The notes under the pieces are model-generated. The model had not been told where the DNA came from. It saw only the letters and a program-made list of their open reading frames with translations, and searched no databases. Positions 45,373 through 54,697 of a stretch of DNA of 64,000 bases are shown in pieces. Source of the DNA: Pedobacter heparinus DSM 2366 (GTDB taxonomy: Bacteria > Bacteroidota > Bacteroidia > Sphingobacteriales > Sphingobacteriaceae); the NCBI RefSeq assembly GCF_000023825.1, contig NC_013061.1, forward strand, positions 434,001-498,000, read 5' to 3'. A program made the position numbers and the translations under genes. Each line of letters starts with the position of its first letter. Position 1 is the stretch's first letter.

Positions 45373-46092
45373 ATGCATAAAAAAAGCATAGAAGTTTGTT
45401 TAACTCCTGCATTATTAAACCTGTACGATATTAAAGAAAGCGTTGTTGTCGTTATTGATATTTTAAGGGCAACATCTTCCATTGTATATGGTATTGACAA
45501 TGGAGCAACTGCAATTATTCCGGTTGCCCATGTTGAAGATTGCTTAAACTATGCAGATAAAGGCTATTTATTGGCAGCAGAAAGAAATGGAGAAGTTGTA
45601 GCAGGTTACGACTTTGGCAACTCTCCATTTTCTTACGTTAGTGATAAGGTTAAAAATAAAACAGTAGTGCTGACTACCACCAATGGAACAAAAGCATTGC
45701 ACCTTGCCCAGGTAAATGCGCATCAGGTAGTAATTGGTGCTTTTCTCAATTTAAAGGCACTATGTAGCTGGCTTAAATCCCAGGAAAAAGATGTACTGCT
45801 GCTTTGTGCCGGCTGGAAAGATAAATTTAACCTGGAAGATACCCTTTTTGCTGGTGCAGTAGTAAATGAACTTCGTAAGGATTTTACACATTTTGATGAT
45901 TCATGTGTTGCGGCAGAAGACTTGTACCTGCTGGCTAAAGATGACCTTAGAAATTATCTTCATAAATCATCACACAGTCACCGATTGGCCGAGCTGAACA
46001 TTGAAGAAGATGTGAAATTTTGTTTACAGCTTAATATATGCCAGGCAATCCCTGTACTGGTAGGGGAGGCGCTGGTAGCCTTAAAGGCTTAG
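45373..46092 (+). CDS. 2-phosphosulfolactate phosphatase-like protein (ComB family)
   Basis: A 239-residue protein of the ComB family, named for the phosphatase that makes sulfolactate in coenzyme M biosynthesis of methanogens. Visible motifs: VVVIDILRATSSIVYGIDNG, LLAAERNGEVVAGYDFGNSP, VLTTTNGTKAL and LLCAGWKDKFNLEDTLFAGA. Bacteria do not make coenzyme M, so in Bacteroidota it may produce sulfolactate for another use, or act on a related phosphate ester; this is not resolved. It overlaps the convergent patatin gene by 12 bases and follows gcvT by 36. Confidence 0.85.
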   Translation: MHKKSIEVCLTPALLNLYDIKESVVVVIDILRATSSIVYGIDNGATAIIPVAHVEDCLNYADKGYLLAAERNGEVVAGYDFGNSPFSYVSDKVKNKTVVLTTTNGTKALHLAQVNAHQVVIGAFLNLKALCSWLKSQEKDVLLLCAGWKDKFNLEDTLFAGAVVNELRKDFTHFDDSCVAAEDLYLLAKDDLRNYLHKSSHSHRLAELNIEEDVKFCLQLNICQAIPVLVGEALVALKA

Positions 46093-46851
46093 CTCACTTA
46101 ATTTCTCGTTGTTTTTTATGGTCTTTAGGGCTTCTTCATAAGCCAGCCAATAAATGGTTTCAGCTTTCGCCATGTCAAAAGTACTGATGCTCCCCATTCC
46201 TTTTGGCTCTACCATAATGTTACAAAGTGCAGTTTTTTGCTCCATGTCTTTGTTAATAGACATGATTCCGGCCCTGGTCACTAATGATGTGATCCCGGTC
46301 ATCTTATCAACAGGATTTAAATGATTGCATGAAGAACCAATAATAAAATCACAGTTGTCAAGCAAAGGCTCAACAGGGAAATTATTCAATATCCCTCCAT
46401 CTACATACATTTGCCCTTCAATCATAATCGGTTTAAAGATACCTGGAATACAGCTTGACGCCTGTATCGCCCTGATCAGTGGGCCTTTGTTAAAGTAAAC
46501 CAGTTTGCCTTCGCTAAAATTGGTCGCCGCAATGGTAAGCGGAATCTTCAGGTGTTCTATTCTGTCATCAGGAAAATAGGCCTTCAGCAAGTCGGCAGTA
46601 TGCTCTATATTGATGAGACCCAAAGCACCAACAGCAGGTCTTACAAAGCGAAGGAGTTTGGTTTTGATAAAAATATTTAAGCCTTCTTCAGGGTCGATGC
46701 CGGCGGCATAAAAAGCTCCCGCAATTGATCCTGCGCTTGTACCGCTGATGTGGCTAAACTGTATACCCGCATTAATAAATGCTTTTAGAACACCTAAATG
46801 TGCAATGCCACGTATGCCACCACCCGATAATACAATTCCAATTTTAGCCAT
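46081..46851 (-). CDS. Patatin-like phospholipase
   Basis: A 256-residue patatin/RssA-like acyl hydrolase. The oxyanion hole (GIVLSGGGIRGIAHLGVL), nucleophile elbow (GTSAGSIAG, Ser in G-x-S-x-G) and catalytic Asp (YVDGGILNNFPV) are all visible. No signal peptide or beta-barrel is seen, so it is likely cytoplasmic, acting on membrane phospholipids. It lies 5 bases downstream of gldB on the same strand, where F. johnsoniae has gldC instead, so it is probably co-transcribed with gldB. Confidence 0.92.
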   Translation of the reverse strand: MAKIGIVLSGGGIRGIAHLGVLKAFINAGIQFSHISGTSAGSIAGAFYAAGIDPEEGLNIFIKTKLLRFVRPAVGALGLINIEHTADLLKAYFPDDRIEHLKIPLTIAATNFSEGKLVYFNKGPLIRAIQASSCIPGIFKPIMIEGQMYVDGGILNNFPVEPLLDNCDFIIGSSCNHLNPVDKMTGITSLVTRAGIMSINKDMEQKTALCNIMVEPKGMGSISTFDMAKAETIYWLAYEEALKTIKNNEKLSELSL

Positions 46852-46856
46852 ATCAA

Positions 46857-47885
46857 TTATTTAGGCTTGTATTTAGCAGCCTGTAATATCTTTTGCATAT
46901 CTTTTTCCGTCATCAGCTGTTGCAACGTAACTGTGGGGTTTTCCCGCATATACTTTTTAACAATTTGCCAGCCTATCCATATACCTAGCTTTGGGGCCGA
47001 CTCATTCTTTTCACCCAGTCCCGGGGTAAAGGGACCCTCACTTAAAAATACCTGTATTTTCTGATAATCAGTTTCAAATAATAAATCGTTTGCCAGATAA
47101 TAGCCCCAAATGTCACTTTCAAAAGTTTTGCACCATTCCAGCTGTTTCGATGTATAGCCAATCTTAACAGAATCAGGTACTTCATCGGCCAATACCTGAT
47201 CCATAAAATACAGGATTTTGCCATTGTATATCATTTTCGACAGTAATGACCGGTCTTCATCTTTTTCCCGAAAAAGTTCTTCCCTGGCGTAAGTTTCTGT
47301 AACTCTGGGTACAATATATGTGGGGGTAAAACGTCTGGACAAATACAAAGGCACACTTTCTACAATGGCCATATAAAATTTGCTGTCCTTACCTAAAAAC
47401 ATGTCCAGGCCAATCCCCATATAATTATCCCCAATGGGGGTTTGTACGGCAAAACCCGAGATAAACGAAATGAACCTTGGTACCTCAGCTTTAGGGTAGT
47501 AATATTTAATATATTTAAAAGTTTGTGTAAGGTCTTTTTCTATTGGAGTAAGACTACTAAAAACACTATCTTTTTCCTTGTTCAAATCGTAGTAAGCCTG
47601 GTCTTTATACAATGTAGAAAGAATTTCCTCATTGCTGTAATTAAAATTACCTACCATTCGGTGTACATAATCATCATAAAATACACCATATTTTTTTTGC
47701 AGCAACAAGTCTGTCTGTTTAAGGTCTTTTTCTTTTCCGGCATATAAATCCTGATCAAAACGTTCAATTTTTACATCCAGATGTATGGTGCTTACGTCAG
47801 GTTTACTACTTTGCTTACAGGAAAGAAAAGTTATTATAAACAGAAAAAATAGATAGCTTTGACTGATTTTTACGTTATGTATCAT
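46857..47885 (-). CDS. gldB: Gliding motility lipoprotein GldB
   Basis: A 342-residue lipoprotein with lipobox FLSC (Cys23) directly after a hydrophobic core. The sequence fits the GldB family: KIERFDQDLYAG, YGVFYDDYVHRMVG, YYYPKAEVPRFISFISGF and the metal-protease-like fold region NYMGIGLDMFLGKDSKFY, PLYLSRRFTPTYIVPRVTET and GIWIGWQIVKKYM. GldB is required for gliding in F. johnsoniae and is retained in many non-gliding Bacteroidota, where it supports the T9SS or envelope. It lies divergently from an outer-membrane barrel gene that leads into nadE, echoing the nadE-gldB neighbourhood known from other members. Confidence 0.88.
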   Translation of the reverse strand: MIHNVKISQSYLFFLFIITFLSCKQSSKPDVSTIHLDVKIERFDQDLYAGKEKDLKQTDLLLQKKYGVFYDDYVHRMVGNFNYSNEEILSTLYKDQAYYDLNKEKDSVFSSLTPIEKDLTQTFKYIKYYYPKAEVPRFISFISGFAVQTPIGDNYMGIGLDMFLGKDSKFYMAIVESVPLYLSRRFTPTYIVPRVTETYAREELFREKDEDRSLLSKMIYNGKILYFMDQVLADEVPDSVKIGYTSKQLEWCKTFESDIWGYYLANDLLFETDYQKIQVFLSEGPFTPGLGEKNESAPKLGIWIGWQIVKKYMRENPTVTLQQLMTEKDMQKILQAAKYKPK

Positions 47886-47928
47886 TAATCACAAATATAA
47901 ATTAAGTAATAGAAAATATATCTATATT

Positions 47929-48582
47929 ATGAAAAGACTATTTCCAGGCTTATTGCTATTGTTTTTAACCGGTAACCTTTTTGCGCAGAATTTAAGAATT
48001 CCTGATTATAGTTTCAGACTGGGTTTAACGGCCCATCCTACAATAGGCTGGATAAAACCAGAGGTTGGCAAGAGCAATAGTGTTTCACTTGGCTTCTCTT
48101 ATGGACTACTTGGTGATTTCAATTTTGCAGAGAATTATAGCTTTTCAACCGGGTTAACCATTACGACCATCAATGGTAAAAGTACCGAGGTAAGGCAATT
48201 GGGAACACCTTCCAGTCAGGCCGAATATGAATTTAAGTACAAGCTTCAGTACATTGAAATCCCCTTAACGGTAAAGCTTAAAACAGCTAAGATGAATGAA
48301 ATGCGCTGGTACGGACAGTTCGGGCTTTCGAATGACTTTAAGATTGGGGCCAAATTGGACAGTAAAGCTGCCGGCCAGCCGGAAATCAAAAACGGCGAAG
48401 CTAATGTTAAGTTTTACAGGGCTGGTTTAATTATTGGGGCAGGTGGTGAGTTTGACATCTCAGGCAACACCAGTATTATGGCTGGTTTAACTTACAACAA
48501 TGGATTTACAGACATTACCAGCGATAAAAATACATCTGCGCGTAACCATTATCTTAGCCTGAATTTAGCCGTGTTCTTTTAA
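47929..48582 (+). CDS. PorT-family-like outer membrane beta-barrel protein
   Basis: A 217-residue secreted protein with a signal peptide (RLFPGLLLLFLTGNLFAQ) and alternating hydrophobic strands (FRLGLTAHPTIGW, SVSLGFSYGLLGDFNFA, YSFSTGLTITTI, YIEIPLTVKLKT, WYGQFGLSNDFKIGAK, HYLSLNLAVFF) ending in an aromatic residue, as expected for an eight-stranded outer membrane barrel. It resembles the OMP_b-brl/PorT-like group. It is 43 bases from the divergent gldB start and 39 bases before nadE. A specific T9SS role (PorT) is plausible only by family resemblance. Confidence 0.78.
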   Translation: MKRLFPGLLLLFLTGNLFAQNLRIPDYSFRLGLTAHPTIGWIKPEVGKSNSVSLGFSYGLLGDFNFAENYSFSTGLTITTINGKSTEVRQLGTPSSQAEYEFKYKLQYIEIPLTVKLKTAKMNEMRWYGQFGLSNDFKIGAKLDSKAAGQPEIKNGEANVKFYRAGLIIGAGGEFDISGNTSIMAGLTYNNGFTDITSDKNTSARNHYLSLNLAVFF

Positions 48583-48621
48583 AATCATAACCATTAAAAA
48601 GAAATCAATCATTATAAACTC

Positions 48622-50262
48622 ATGAAAATCGCATTAGCACAGCTCAACTATCATATCGGTAACTTCGAATACAATACCCATAAAATCATTGACCATATTG
48701 AGCAGGCCAAAATCCAGGGGGTTGATCTTATTGTATTTGCCGAGTTGGCTGTATGTGGTTACCCCCCGCGTGATTTTCTTGAATTTGATGAGTTTATTGA
48801 ACTTTGTGAAAAGTCGGCCCAGCAAATAGCGGAGCACTGTAAGGGCATAGCCTGTATTGTAGGTCTGCCCGTTAAAAATGATGTACTTGCGGGTAAAGAC
48901 CTGTATAATGCAGCTTATTTTATAGAAGATGGCCGTTTAAAAAGAGTAGTAAAAAAAGCATTGTTGCCCAACTACGATGTATTTGATGAATACCGCTATT
49001 TTGAACCCGCAAGTCATTTTGAATGTATCGATTTTCAAGGCATCAAAATAGCTGTTACCATCTGTGAGGATCTTTGGAACATCAACAACAATCCTTTATA
49101 TATTGCTTCTCCAATGGATGAGCTGATCAGGCAAAAGCCCAAACTGATGATCAATATCGCAGCCTCTCCATTTTCTTATTGTCATGATGAGGAAAGGGTT
49201 GTGGTACTGTCAGACAATGCCAGGAAATACAATTTGCCATTGCTGTATGTAAACCAGGTAGGTGCACAGACAGAGATCATTTTTGACGGAGGCTCTCTGG
49301 CTTTCGATGCCAAAGGCAACCTGATCGACGAGATGCCTTATTTTAAGGAAGCCCTCCGCGTCTATGAATTTGAGGATAATAGGATTAAGGGCTATGTGCC
49401 CATGCAACACCAGGCCATTCCTGACATAGAACAGATTCACCAAGCACTGGTAATGGGCATTAAAGATTATTTTGCCAAATCAGGTTTTAGCAAAGCTGTT
49501 TTGGGTTTGTCCGGTGGTATCGATTCTGCTATAGTTTGTGCACTGGCCTGCCGTGCCCTGGGGCCGGAAAATGTAATGGCTGTACTGATGCCCTCAAAAT
49601 ATTCTTCAGACCATTCTATCCAGGATGCCTTAGATCTGGTGAAAAACATTGGCTGTGAGCATGAGGTCATTCCTATAAAAGAAGCTGCTGATGCGTTCGA
49701 CAATATGATGGCCCCCGCTTTTAAGGACCTTCCATTTAACCTTACCGAAGAAAATATCCAGGCCAGGTGCAGGGGTATCGTCGTTATGGCCATGTCCAAT
49801 AAGTTCGGCTATATTTTGTTAAATACATCCAATAAAAGTGAATGTGCTGTGGGGTATGGCACATTATACGGCGATATGTGCGGTGCTATCGGGGTAATTG
49901 GCGACGTGTACAAAACACAGGTTTATCAGCTGGCCAATTATATCAATAAAGACGGCATTGTAATCCCCGAAAACTCTATTGTTAAGCCACCTTCAGCAGA
50001 ACTCAGACCAGGCCAGAAAGATTCTGATTCATTGCCCGACTACGATATCCTTGATAAAATCCTGTTCCAGTATATTGAACAGAAACAAAGCTCATCTGCT
50101 ATTATTGCACAAGGCTACGACGAAGGGTTGGTCAGGCGGATCATCAAAATGGTAAATACAGCTGAGTTTAAACGTTACCAGACCCCACCAATCCTGCGTG
50201 TTTCACCTAAGGCATTTGGCATGGGCCGAAGAATGCCAATTGTAGGTAAATACCTTTCCTAG
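48622..50262 (+). CDS. nadE: Glutamine-dependent NAD+ synthetase
   Basis: NadE converts deamido-NAD to NAD using ATP and glutamine-derived ammonia. The 546-residue protein has the N-terminal nitrilase-like glutaminase domain with Glu41 (FAELAVCGYPP), the Lys of VVKKALLPNYDVF and the Cys in TICEDLWN, and the C-terminal synthetase with the PP-loop LGLSGGIDSAIVCAL, TSNKSECAVGYGTLYGDM and KPPSAELRPGQKDSDSLPDY. Both halves look intact. The stop overlaps the convergent lnt stop region by 4 bases. Co-localises with gldB in this region as in other Bacteroidota. Confidence 0.96.
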   Translation: MKIALAQLNYHIGNFEYNTHKIIDHIEQAKIQGVDLIVFAELAVCGYPPRDFLEFDEFIELCEKSAQQIAEHCKGIACIVGLPVKNDVLAGKDLYNAAYFIEDGRLKRVVKKALLPNYDVFDEYRYFEPASHFECIDFQGIKIAVTICEDLWNINNNPLYIASPMDELIRQKPKLMINIAASPFSYCHDEERVVVLSDNARKYNLPLLYVNQVGAQTEIIFDGGSLAFDAKGNLIDEMPYFKEALRVYEFEDNRIKGYVPMQHQAIPDIEQIHQALVMGIKDYFAKSGFSKAVLGLSGGIDSAIVCALACRALGPENVMAVLMPSKYSSDHSIQDALDLVKNIGCEHEVIPIKEAADAFDNMMAPAFKDLPFNLTEENIQARCRGIVVMAMSNKFGYILLNTSNKSECAVGYGTLYGDMCGAIGVIGDVYKTQVYQLANYINKDGIVIPENSIVKPPSAELRPGQKDSDSLPDYDILDKILFQYIEQKQSSSAIIAQGYDEGLVRRIIKMVNTAEFKRYQTPPILRVSPKAFGMGRRMPIVGKYLS

Positions 50263-51881
50263 CCTGCTTTTTTTATCCACTTTTTATATGGAATAATAAG
50301 GGCCAGTAAAAGTGCGACAACACATAAAACTTTGGCAATCACATCACCTGTTTTGGTGTAAAGGGTAAGCTCGTCATTTAAATTGATGTCGGCCTTAAGC
50401 GCAGTCCTTGTCCACCATCCAGCTTGTTTAATTATATCCCCTTTCTGGTTAATGAAACAGGAAATTCCCGTGTTGGCCGACCGGACCACATACCTGCGGT
50501 TTTCTATGGCCCTTAATCTGGCATACATCAGGTGCTGGTCTTTTCCCGAAGTATTGCCCCACCATCCATCATTAGTTAGGATGGCAATAAACTGGGCTCC
50601 GTTTTTAACGGCCTGGCCAATCCAATCGCCCCAGATAGATTCATAACAGATCACCGGTGCCACGCCAATTCCGCTGTAAGCATAAAACACACCCGGCTCT
50701 TTTTGCGAGCCATAACCACCCACCGTACCGCCAAAGCCTTCAAAAACAGGGGCCAGTACAGCCAGTGCTGTAGGGAAAGGCATTTTTTCTACGCCGGGAA
50801 CCAGTTTAGACTTATGGTAAAACTGTACATTGGCAGAATTTTCTATTTGTATGGCACCATTAAAAACATCAACATAATCGTTGTTGTACTTTCTGGCCGA
50901 TAAGGTTTGCTGATCCGGATAAAACTTTATACTCTCTATGCCGGTAATCAAAGTGCCGTTCTTATATTTCTCCAGAAAGCGCTGTGCGGTCATGAAATCG
51001 GCATCACTACGGATCCTGTCCTCGTCTACCCTGCTTGGTATGGCTGTTTCCGGCCATATGAAATATTCCGTGTTGGGTTGTGCTACCGAATCAGAAAGCC
51101 GGGTAAGTATCGCTAACTGCTCAGCTGAAGAAAGTCCTCCGAATTTTAAATAAGGGTCTATATTGGGTTGTACAGCTACCACATTTACAGGAACTTCCTT
51201 TTCCTTATACTGGCTGTATTTTGTCAGCGATAAACCCGCAGGTAACAAAATAAACAGGGCCCAGCCTAAAACAGGCCTTAACCTGGTGTAACCTTTAGAC
51301 ACCGTTTTAAATTTCTTATAAGCTTCAAAAGCTAAAATATTGCTCAGCAATATCCATACAGAGCCTCCGTAAACACCAGTATATTCATACCACTGTGCCA
51401 GCTGGTGCATACCAGATAAGCCATTTCCCAGTGTCATCCATGGAAAAGCCAGGTCCCAGCTCTGGTGCAGGTATTCCATGGCAACATAAAAAGAAAGCAG
51501 GCCCAGGTAAGCAATGTTTTTACTGGCCACCCTGCTTAGCCGGTAATACAACCAAAAGGCAAAAGTCATTAGTAAAGCCCCCAGTCCAAAGGGGATGAGC
51601 GACACAAACGCAGCTACCACCGCATTGTTAACGGCACTAATGGCATTGTAAACCCAGTAAATACTGGCGGTATTCCAAACTAAAAAAGTTAATCCAGCCG
51701 TCAGGAATATCTTTTTACCTGTTTTCCCTTCTGCCTTAAGCATCAGCTTATCCAATGCAATCAATAAAGGAACCAGCCCAACTAACAACAGCGGGGTAGT
51801 ATAAGGGATAGGTGGCCAGGCCAGCCACATTAAAAATGCACTTAACAGGGCCAACAGGGCAGTGTTTCCAGATTTCATCAA
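50259..51881 (-). CDS. lnt: Apolipoprotein N-acyltransferase
   Basis: Lnt adds the third acyl chain to the N-terminal cysteine of lipoproteins in the inner membrane. The 540-residue protein has about six N-terminal helices, and the carbon-nitrogen hydrolase domain with Glu (WPETAIPSR), Lys (FYHKSKLVPGVEKMPF) and nucleophile Cys (VICYESIWGDW), followed by AILTNDGWWGNTSGKDQHL and a final helix. This fits the many lipoproteins in the window (GldK, GldB, SprE/PorW, FGE). It follows the PH-SHOCT gene with a 7-base gap in an rsmI-PH-lnt unit. Confidence 0.96.
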   Translation of the reverse strand: MMKSGNTALLALLSAFLMWLAWPPIPYTTPLLLVGLVPLLIALDKLMLKAEGKTGKKIFLTAGLTFLVWNTASIYWVYNAISAVNNAVVAAFVSLIPFGLGALLMTFAFWLYYRLSRVASKNIAYLGLLSFYVAMEYLHQSWDLAFPWMTLGNGLSGMHQLAQWYEYTGVYGGSVWILLSNILAFEAYKKFKTVSKGYTRLRPVLGWALFILLPAGLSLTKYSQYKEKEVPVNVVAVQPNIDPYLKFGGLSSAEQLAILTRLSDSVAQPNTEYFIWPETAIPSRVDEDRIRSDADFMTAQRFLEKYKNGTLITGIESIKFYPDQQTLSARKYNNDYVDVFNGAIQIENSANVQFYHKSKLVPGVEKMPFPTALAVLAPVFEGFGGTVGGYGSQKEPGVFYAYSGIGVAPVICYESIWGDWIGQAVKNGAQFIAILTNDGWWGNTSGKDQHLMYARLRAIENRRYVVRSANTGISCFINQKGDIIKQAGWWTRTALKADINLNDELTLYTKTGDVIAKVLCVVALLLALIIPYKKWIKKAG

Positions 51882-51888
51882 CCGCCGC

Positions 51889-52530
51889 TTATAAACTGTC
51901 TAAAATATCCGCTTTTTTTGCTTCATATTCTTCCTGTGTAATCAGGTGTTTATCATATAAGCTCTTCAGTTTTCTTAATTTTAAAGTGGTTTCGTCTTCC
52001 GGTTCTTCCACAGGGGCAGAAGGTTGCGAAAATAAGGCATGAGACACCTCATCTGCTACAGGCTCAGCAGGAACAGTATTTACCGTAACCGGTGAAGTTG
52101 AAGACCGTCTGTCCTCCAGCTCTGCTTGTCTTAACTGCTCTTTAAAAGCTTCCAGCTGTTCATAAGCCGCCTGATATAATTTACGGGCCTGCGCTTTAGG
52201 TATATACTCTGTAATGATATTTTCACCATGTAGAGGCACACAAATAAATTTAGAACCAAAAATTTCTTCTTTAAAAGAGACCTCTTTAATGCTTTTCCAG
52301 GAAATGTCCTTAAAATTCATGGTGATGCCAAAATTGCCCGGCTCACAATAAAAAATACGTTTGTTACTTACCGCAATACAATCAGGAAGCAAATTTACAG
52401 CCGGTTTCTTCTGTACTGCCATATAAATCAGTTCCTCATTGCTGGTTAGCATGTCATTTAGTTTTCCTAAAACCTTTTCAACGGCCTTCGGATCCTGTTC
52501 GTCACTTAAAAATCTATCTATTAAAATCAT
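51889..52530 (-). CDS. PH-like and SHOCT domain protein
   Basis: A 213-residue cytoplasmic protein. Residues about 30-120 form a bacterial PH-like domain (ELIYMAVQKKPAVNLLP, IAVSNKRIFYCEPGN, DISWKSIKEVSFKEEIFGSK). A charged linker (about 120-180) leads to a C-terminal SHOCT motif (LRKLKSLYDKHLITQEEYEA, ILDSL), a short helical module associated with oligomerisation. Family function is unknown; it could bind phospholipids or other proteins at the membrane. It lies 7 bases upstream of lnt on the same strand. Confidence 0.8.
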   Translation of the reverse strand: MILIDRFLSDEQDPKAVEKVLGKLNDMLTSNEELIYMAVQKKPAVNLLPDCIAVSNKRIFYCEPGNFGITMNFKDISWKSIKEVSFKEEIFGSKFICVPLHGENIITEYIPKAQARKLYQAAYEQLEAFKEQLRQAELEDRRSSTSPVTVNTVPAEPVADEVSHALFSQPSAPVEEPEDETTLKLRKLKSLYDKHLITQEEYEAKKADILDSL

Positions 52531-52578
52531 GTTGTTGCTTTATAATAATTCTTTATACCCATCAAAAATTGAACCCAA

Positions 52579-53298
52579 TTAATCCCGTTCATCTTTATAT
52601 TTATTCTTCTTCTTCACCGGCTCTTCGGCTCCGGCCACACAAATTACGAATTCCCCCTTTAATATATTGTTTTCAAAATGTGATTTTATTCCGGCCAGGG
52701 TACCTCTTACGGTTTCTTCATATAGTTTGGTCAGCTCCCGGCTTACCGAAGCCTGTCGCTCAGGTCCCATATAGTTTATAAATTCTTCAAGTGTTTTTAA
52801 CAGGCGGTGCGGACTTTCATAAAGTACAATTGTGCGTTCCTCTTCCGCCAGTTTTTTCAGGCGCGTCTGCCTTCCTTTCTTTACCGGCAAAAAGCCTTCA
52901 AAAACAAAAGCATCAGATGGCAATCCTGAATTCACCAATGCCGGTACAAAGGCCGTAGCGCCAGGTAAACATTCTACCTGCAGCTCGTTTTTTAAAGTTT
53001 CCCTTACCAGGAAAAACCCAGGGTCTGATATTGCCGGCGTTCCTGCATCAGAAATCAGGGCCACATTTTTGCCCTCTTTCAAAAAGCGGATAATCTCGGC
53101 AGTTGCCTGGTGCTCATTGTGTTGGTGATGTGAGTAGGCCTTTTTATCAATTCCAAAATGCTTTAATAAAGGTGCGCTGGTCCTGGTGTCCTCTGCCAGG
53201 ATCACATCAGCTTCTTTTAAAATTCGGATGGCCCTCAAGGTCATGTCCTCCAGGTTGCCGATTGGGGTTGGCACTAGAAAAAGTTTTCCTGTTGTCAT
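52579..53298 (-). CDS. rsmI: 16S rRNA (cytidine-1402-2'-O)-methyltransferase
   Basis: RsmI methylates the 2'-O of C1402 in the decoding centre using SAM. The 239-residue protein has the tetrapyrrole-methylase fold motifs: LFLVPTPIGNLEDMTLRAI, DVILAEDTRTSAPLL, VALISDAGTPAISDPGF and GATAFVPALVNSGLPSDAF, followed by VLYESPHRLLKTLE. Its length is a little under the usual 280 residues because the C-terminal domain is short, as in many Bacteroidota. First gene of the rsmI-PH-lnt unit; divergent from serS. Confidence 0.93.
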   Translation of the reverse strand: MTTGKLFLVPTPIGNLEDMTLRAIRILKEADVILAEDTRTSAPLLKHFGIDKKAYSHHQHNEHQATAEIIRFLKEGKNVALISDAGTPAISDPGFFLVRETLKNELQVECLPGATAFVPALVNSGLPSDAFVFEGFLPVKKGRQTRLKKLAEEERTIVLYESPHRLLKTLEEFINYMGPERQASVSRELTKLYEETVRGTLAGIKSHFENNILKGEFVICVAGAEEPVKKKNKYKDERD

Positions 53299-53325
53299 TT
53301 TTAAAGCTTAACTCTACTATCTTTG
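53292..53325 (+). promoter_or_regulatory. Candidate serS promoter
   Basis: TTG (53292-53294), 23-base spacer and TATCTTTG (53318-53325). Predicted start of transcription near 53332, about 9 bases before the serS ATG. Confidence 0.5.
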
Positions 53326-53340
53326 TCTAAAAAATAAATA

Positions 53341-54612
53341 ATGCTGCAAGTTAACTATATCCGCGAAAACAGAGAGAAAGTTTTAGCAGGCTTAAACCTG
53401 AGAAACTTTAAACAACCAGAGCTGGTTGATGAGATTATTAAAACTGACGAAGAAAGAAGACAATTTCAAACTTCATTGGATAACCTCTCTGCTGTTGCAA
53501 ATTCGAGTGCCAAACAGATTGGTGAGCTGATGCGCAATGGGAAAAAGGACGAAGCTGAAGTACTTAAAGCAGAAACAACAGCCAATAAAGAGCAGATCAA
53601 GACCCTGTCCGATGAACTGGCAGCAGCTGAAAGCAAACTGCACAACCTGCTCGTACAATTACCCAACCTGCCATACCATCTGGTAAAAGCAGGAAGTACG
53701 CCTGAAGAAAATGAAGTGGTGTATGTGCATGGCGCACCTGCAGCCATTACAGAAACTGCGTTGCCGCACTGGGAGCTGACCTCAAAGTACGATATTATAG
53801 ACTTTGAACTGGGTACCAAGATTGCAGGTGCAGGATTCCCGGTTTATAAAGGTAAGGGCGCACGCTTACAGCGCGCATTGATCAATTTCTTTTTAGACCA
53901 TTCTACTGCAGAAGGGTATCGGGAAATGCAGGTGCCCCACCTTGTAAATGAAGCTTCAGGCTTTGGAACCGGGCAATTGCCAGATAAAGAGGGACAAATG
54001 TACCATGTTGGTATCGATAACCTGTACCTGATTCCTACAGCAGAAGTACCGGTTACCAACCTTTACAGGGATGTCATTTTAAAAGAAGAAGAACTGCCGG
54101 TAAAAAACACAGGTTATACACCATGTTTTCGTCGCGAGGCAGGATCTTACGGTGCACATGTCCGCGGCCTAAACAGGTTGCACCAGTTCGATAAAGTAGA
54201 GATCGTACAGATTGTTCATCCTGAAGCATCTTATGAAGTACTCGAACAAATGAGCGCTTATGTACAGACCCTGTTGCAAAAACTAGGCTTACATTACCGT
54301 GTGTTGCGCCTATGTGCGGGCGATATGGGCTTTACTGCAGCCATGACCTATGATATGGAAGTATGGAGCGCTGCCCAGCAACGCTGGCTGGAAGTATCTT
54401 CTGTATCTAACTTTGAAACCTACCAGAGCAACAGACTTAAATTACGTTTTAAAGGTGCAACAGGAAAAACACAACTGGCCCATACTTTAAATGGTAGTGC
54501 TTTGGCGCTACCACGTATTGTTGCAGCCATTCTGGAAAACAATCAGACAGCTAAGGGAATTAAAATTCCAGAAGTACTGGTTCCCTATACAGGCTTTGAA
54601 TACATTGATTAA
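53341..54612 (+). CDS. serS: Seryl-tRNA synthetase
   Basis: Class II synthetase of 423 residues charging tRNA-Ser. An N-terminal coiled-coil arm (about residues 25-100, with EEEL-like charged stretches) grips the tRNA, then the catalytic core with motif 2 (FRREAGSYGAHVRG) and motif 3 (NGSALALPRIVAAILEN). Motif-1 region is seen around GAGFPVYKGKGARLQRALIN. Length is typical. It is monocistronic, with its own promoter candidate and a strong terminator. Confidence 0.97.
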   Translation: MLQVNYIRENREKVLAGLNLRNFKQPELVDEIIKTDEERRQFQTSLDNLSAVANSSAKQIGELMRNGKKDEAEVLKAETTANKEQIKTLSDELAAAESKLHNLLVQLPNLPYHLVKAGSTPEENEVVYVHGAPAAITETALPHWELTSKYDIIDFELGTKIAGAGFPVYKGKGARLQRALINFFLDHSTAEGYREMQVPHLVNEASGFGTGQLPDKEGQMYHVGIDNLYLIPTAEVPVTNLYRDVILKEEELPVKNTGYTPCFRREAGSYGAHVRGLNRLHQFDKVEIVQIVHPEASYEVLEQMSAYVQTLLQKLGLHYRVLRLCAGDMGFTAAMTYDMEVWSAAQQRWLEVSSVSNFETYQSNRLKLRFKGATGKTQLAHTLNGSALALPRIVAAILENNQTAKGIKIPEVLVPYTGFEYID

Positions 54613-54617
54613 AACAT

Positions 54618-54645
54618 AAAAAGCTTCCCGGAAGGGAAGCTTTTT
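54618..54645. terminator. Bidirectional terminator after serS
   Basis: Perfect 12-base arms 54618-54629 and 54634-54645 with loop GGAA; A-tract left and T-tract right. It can end both serS and the small minus-strand gene at 54698. Confidence 0.92.
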
Positions 54646-54697
54646 GTTTCTAACAGGTAGATGTTAGCTTGTTTATATATATGGGTAGTTAATAATA

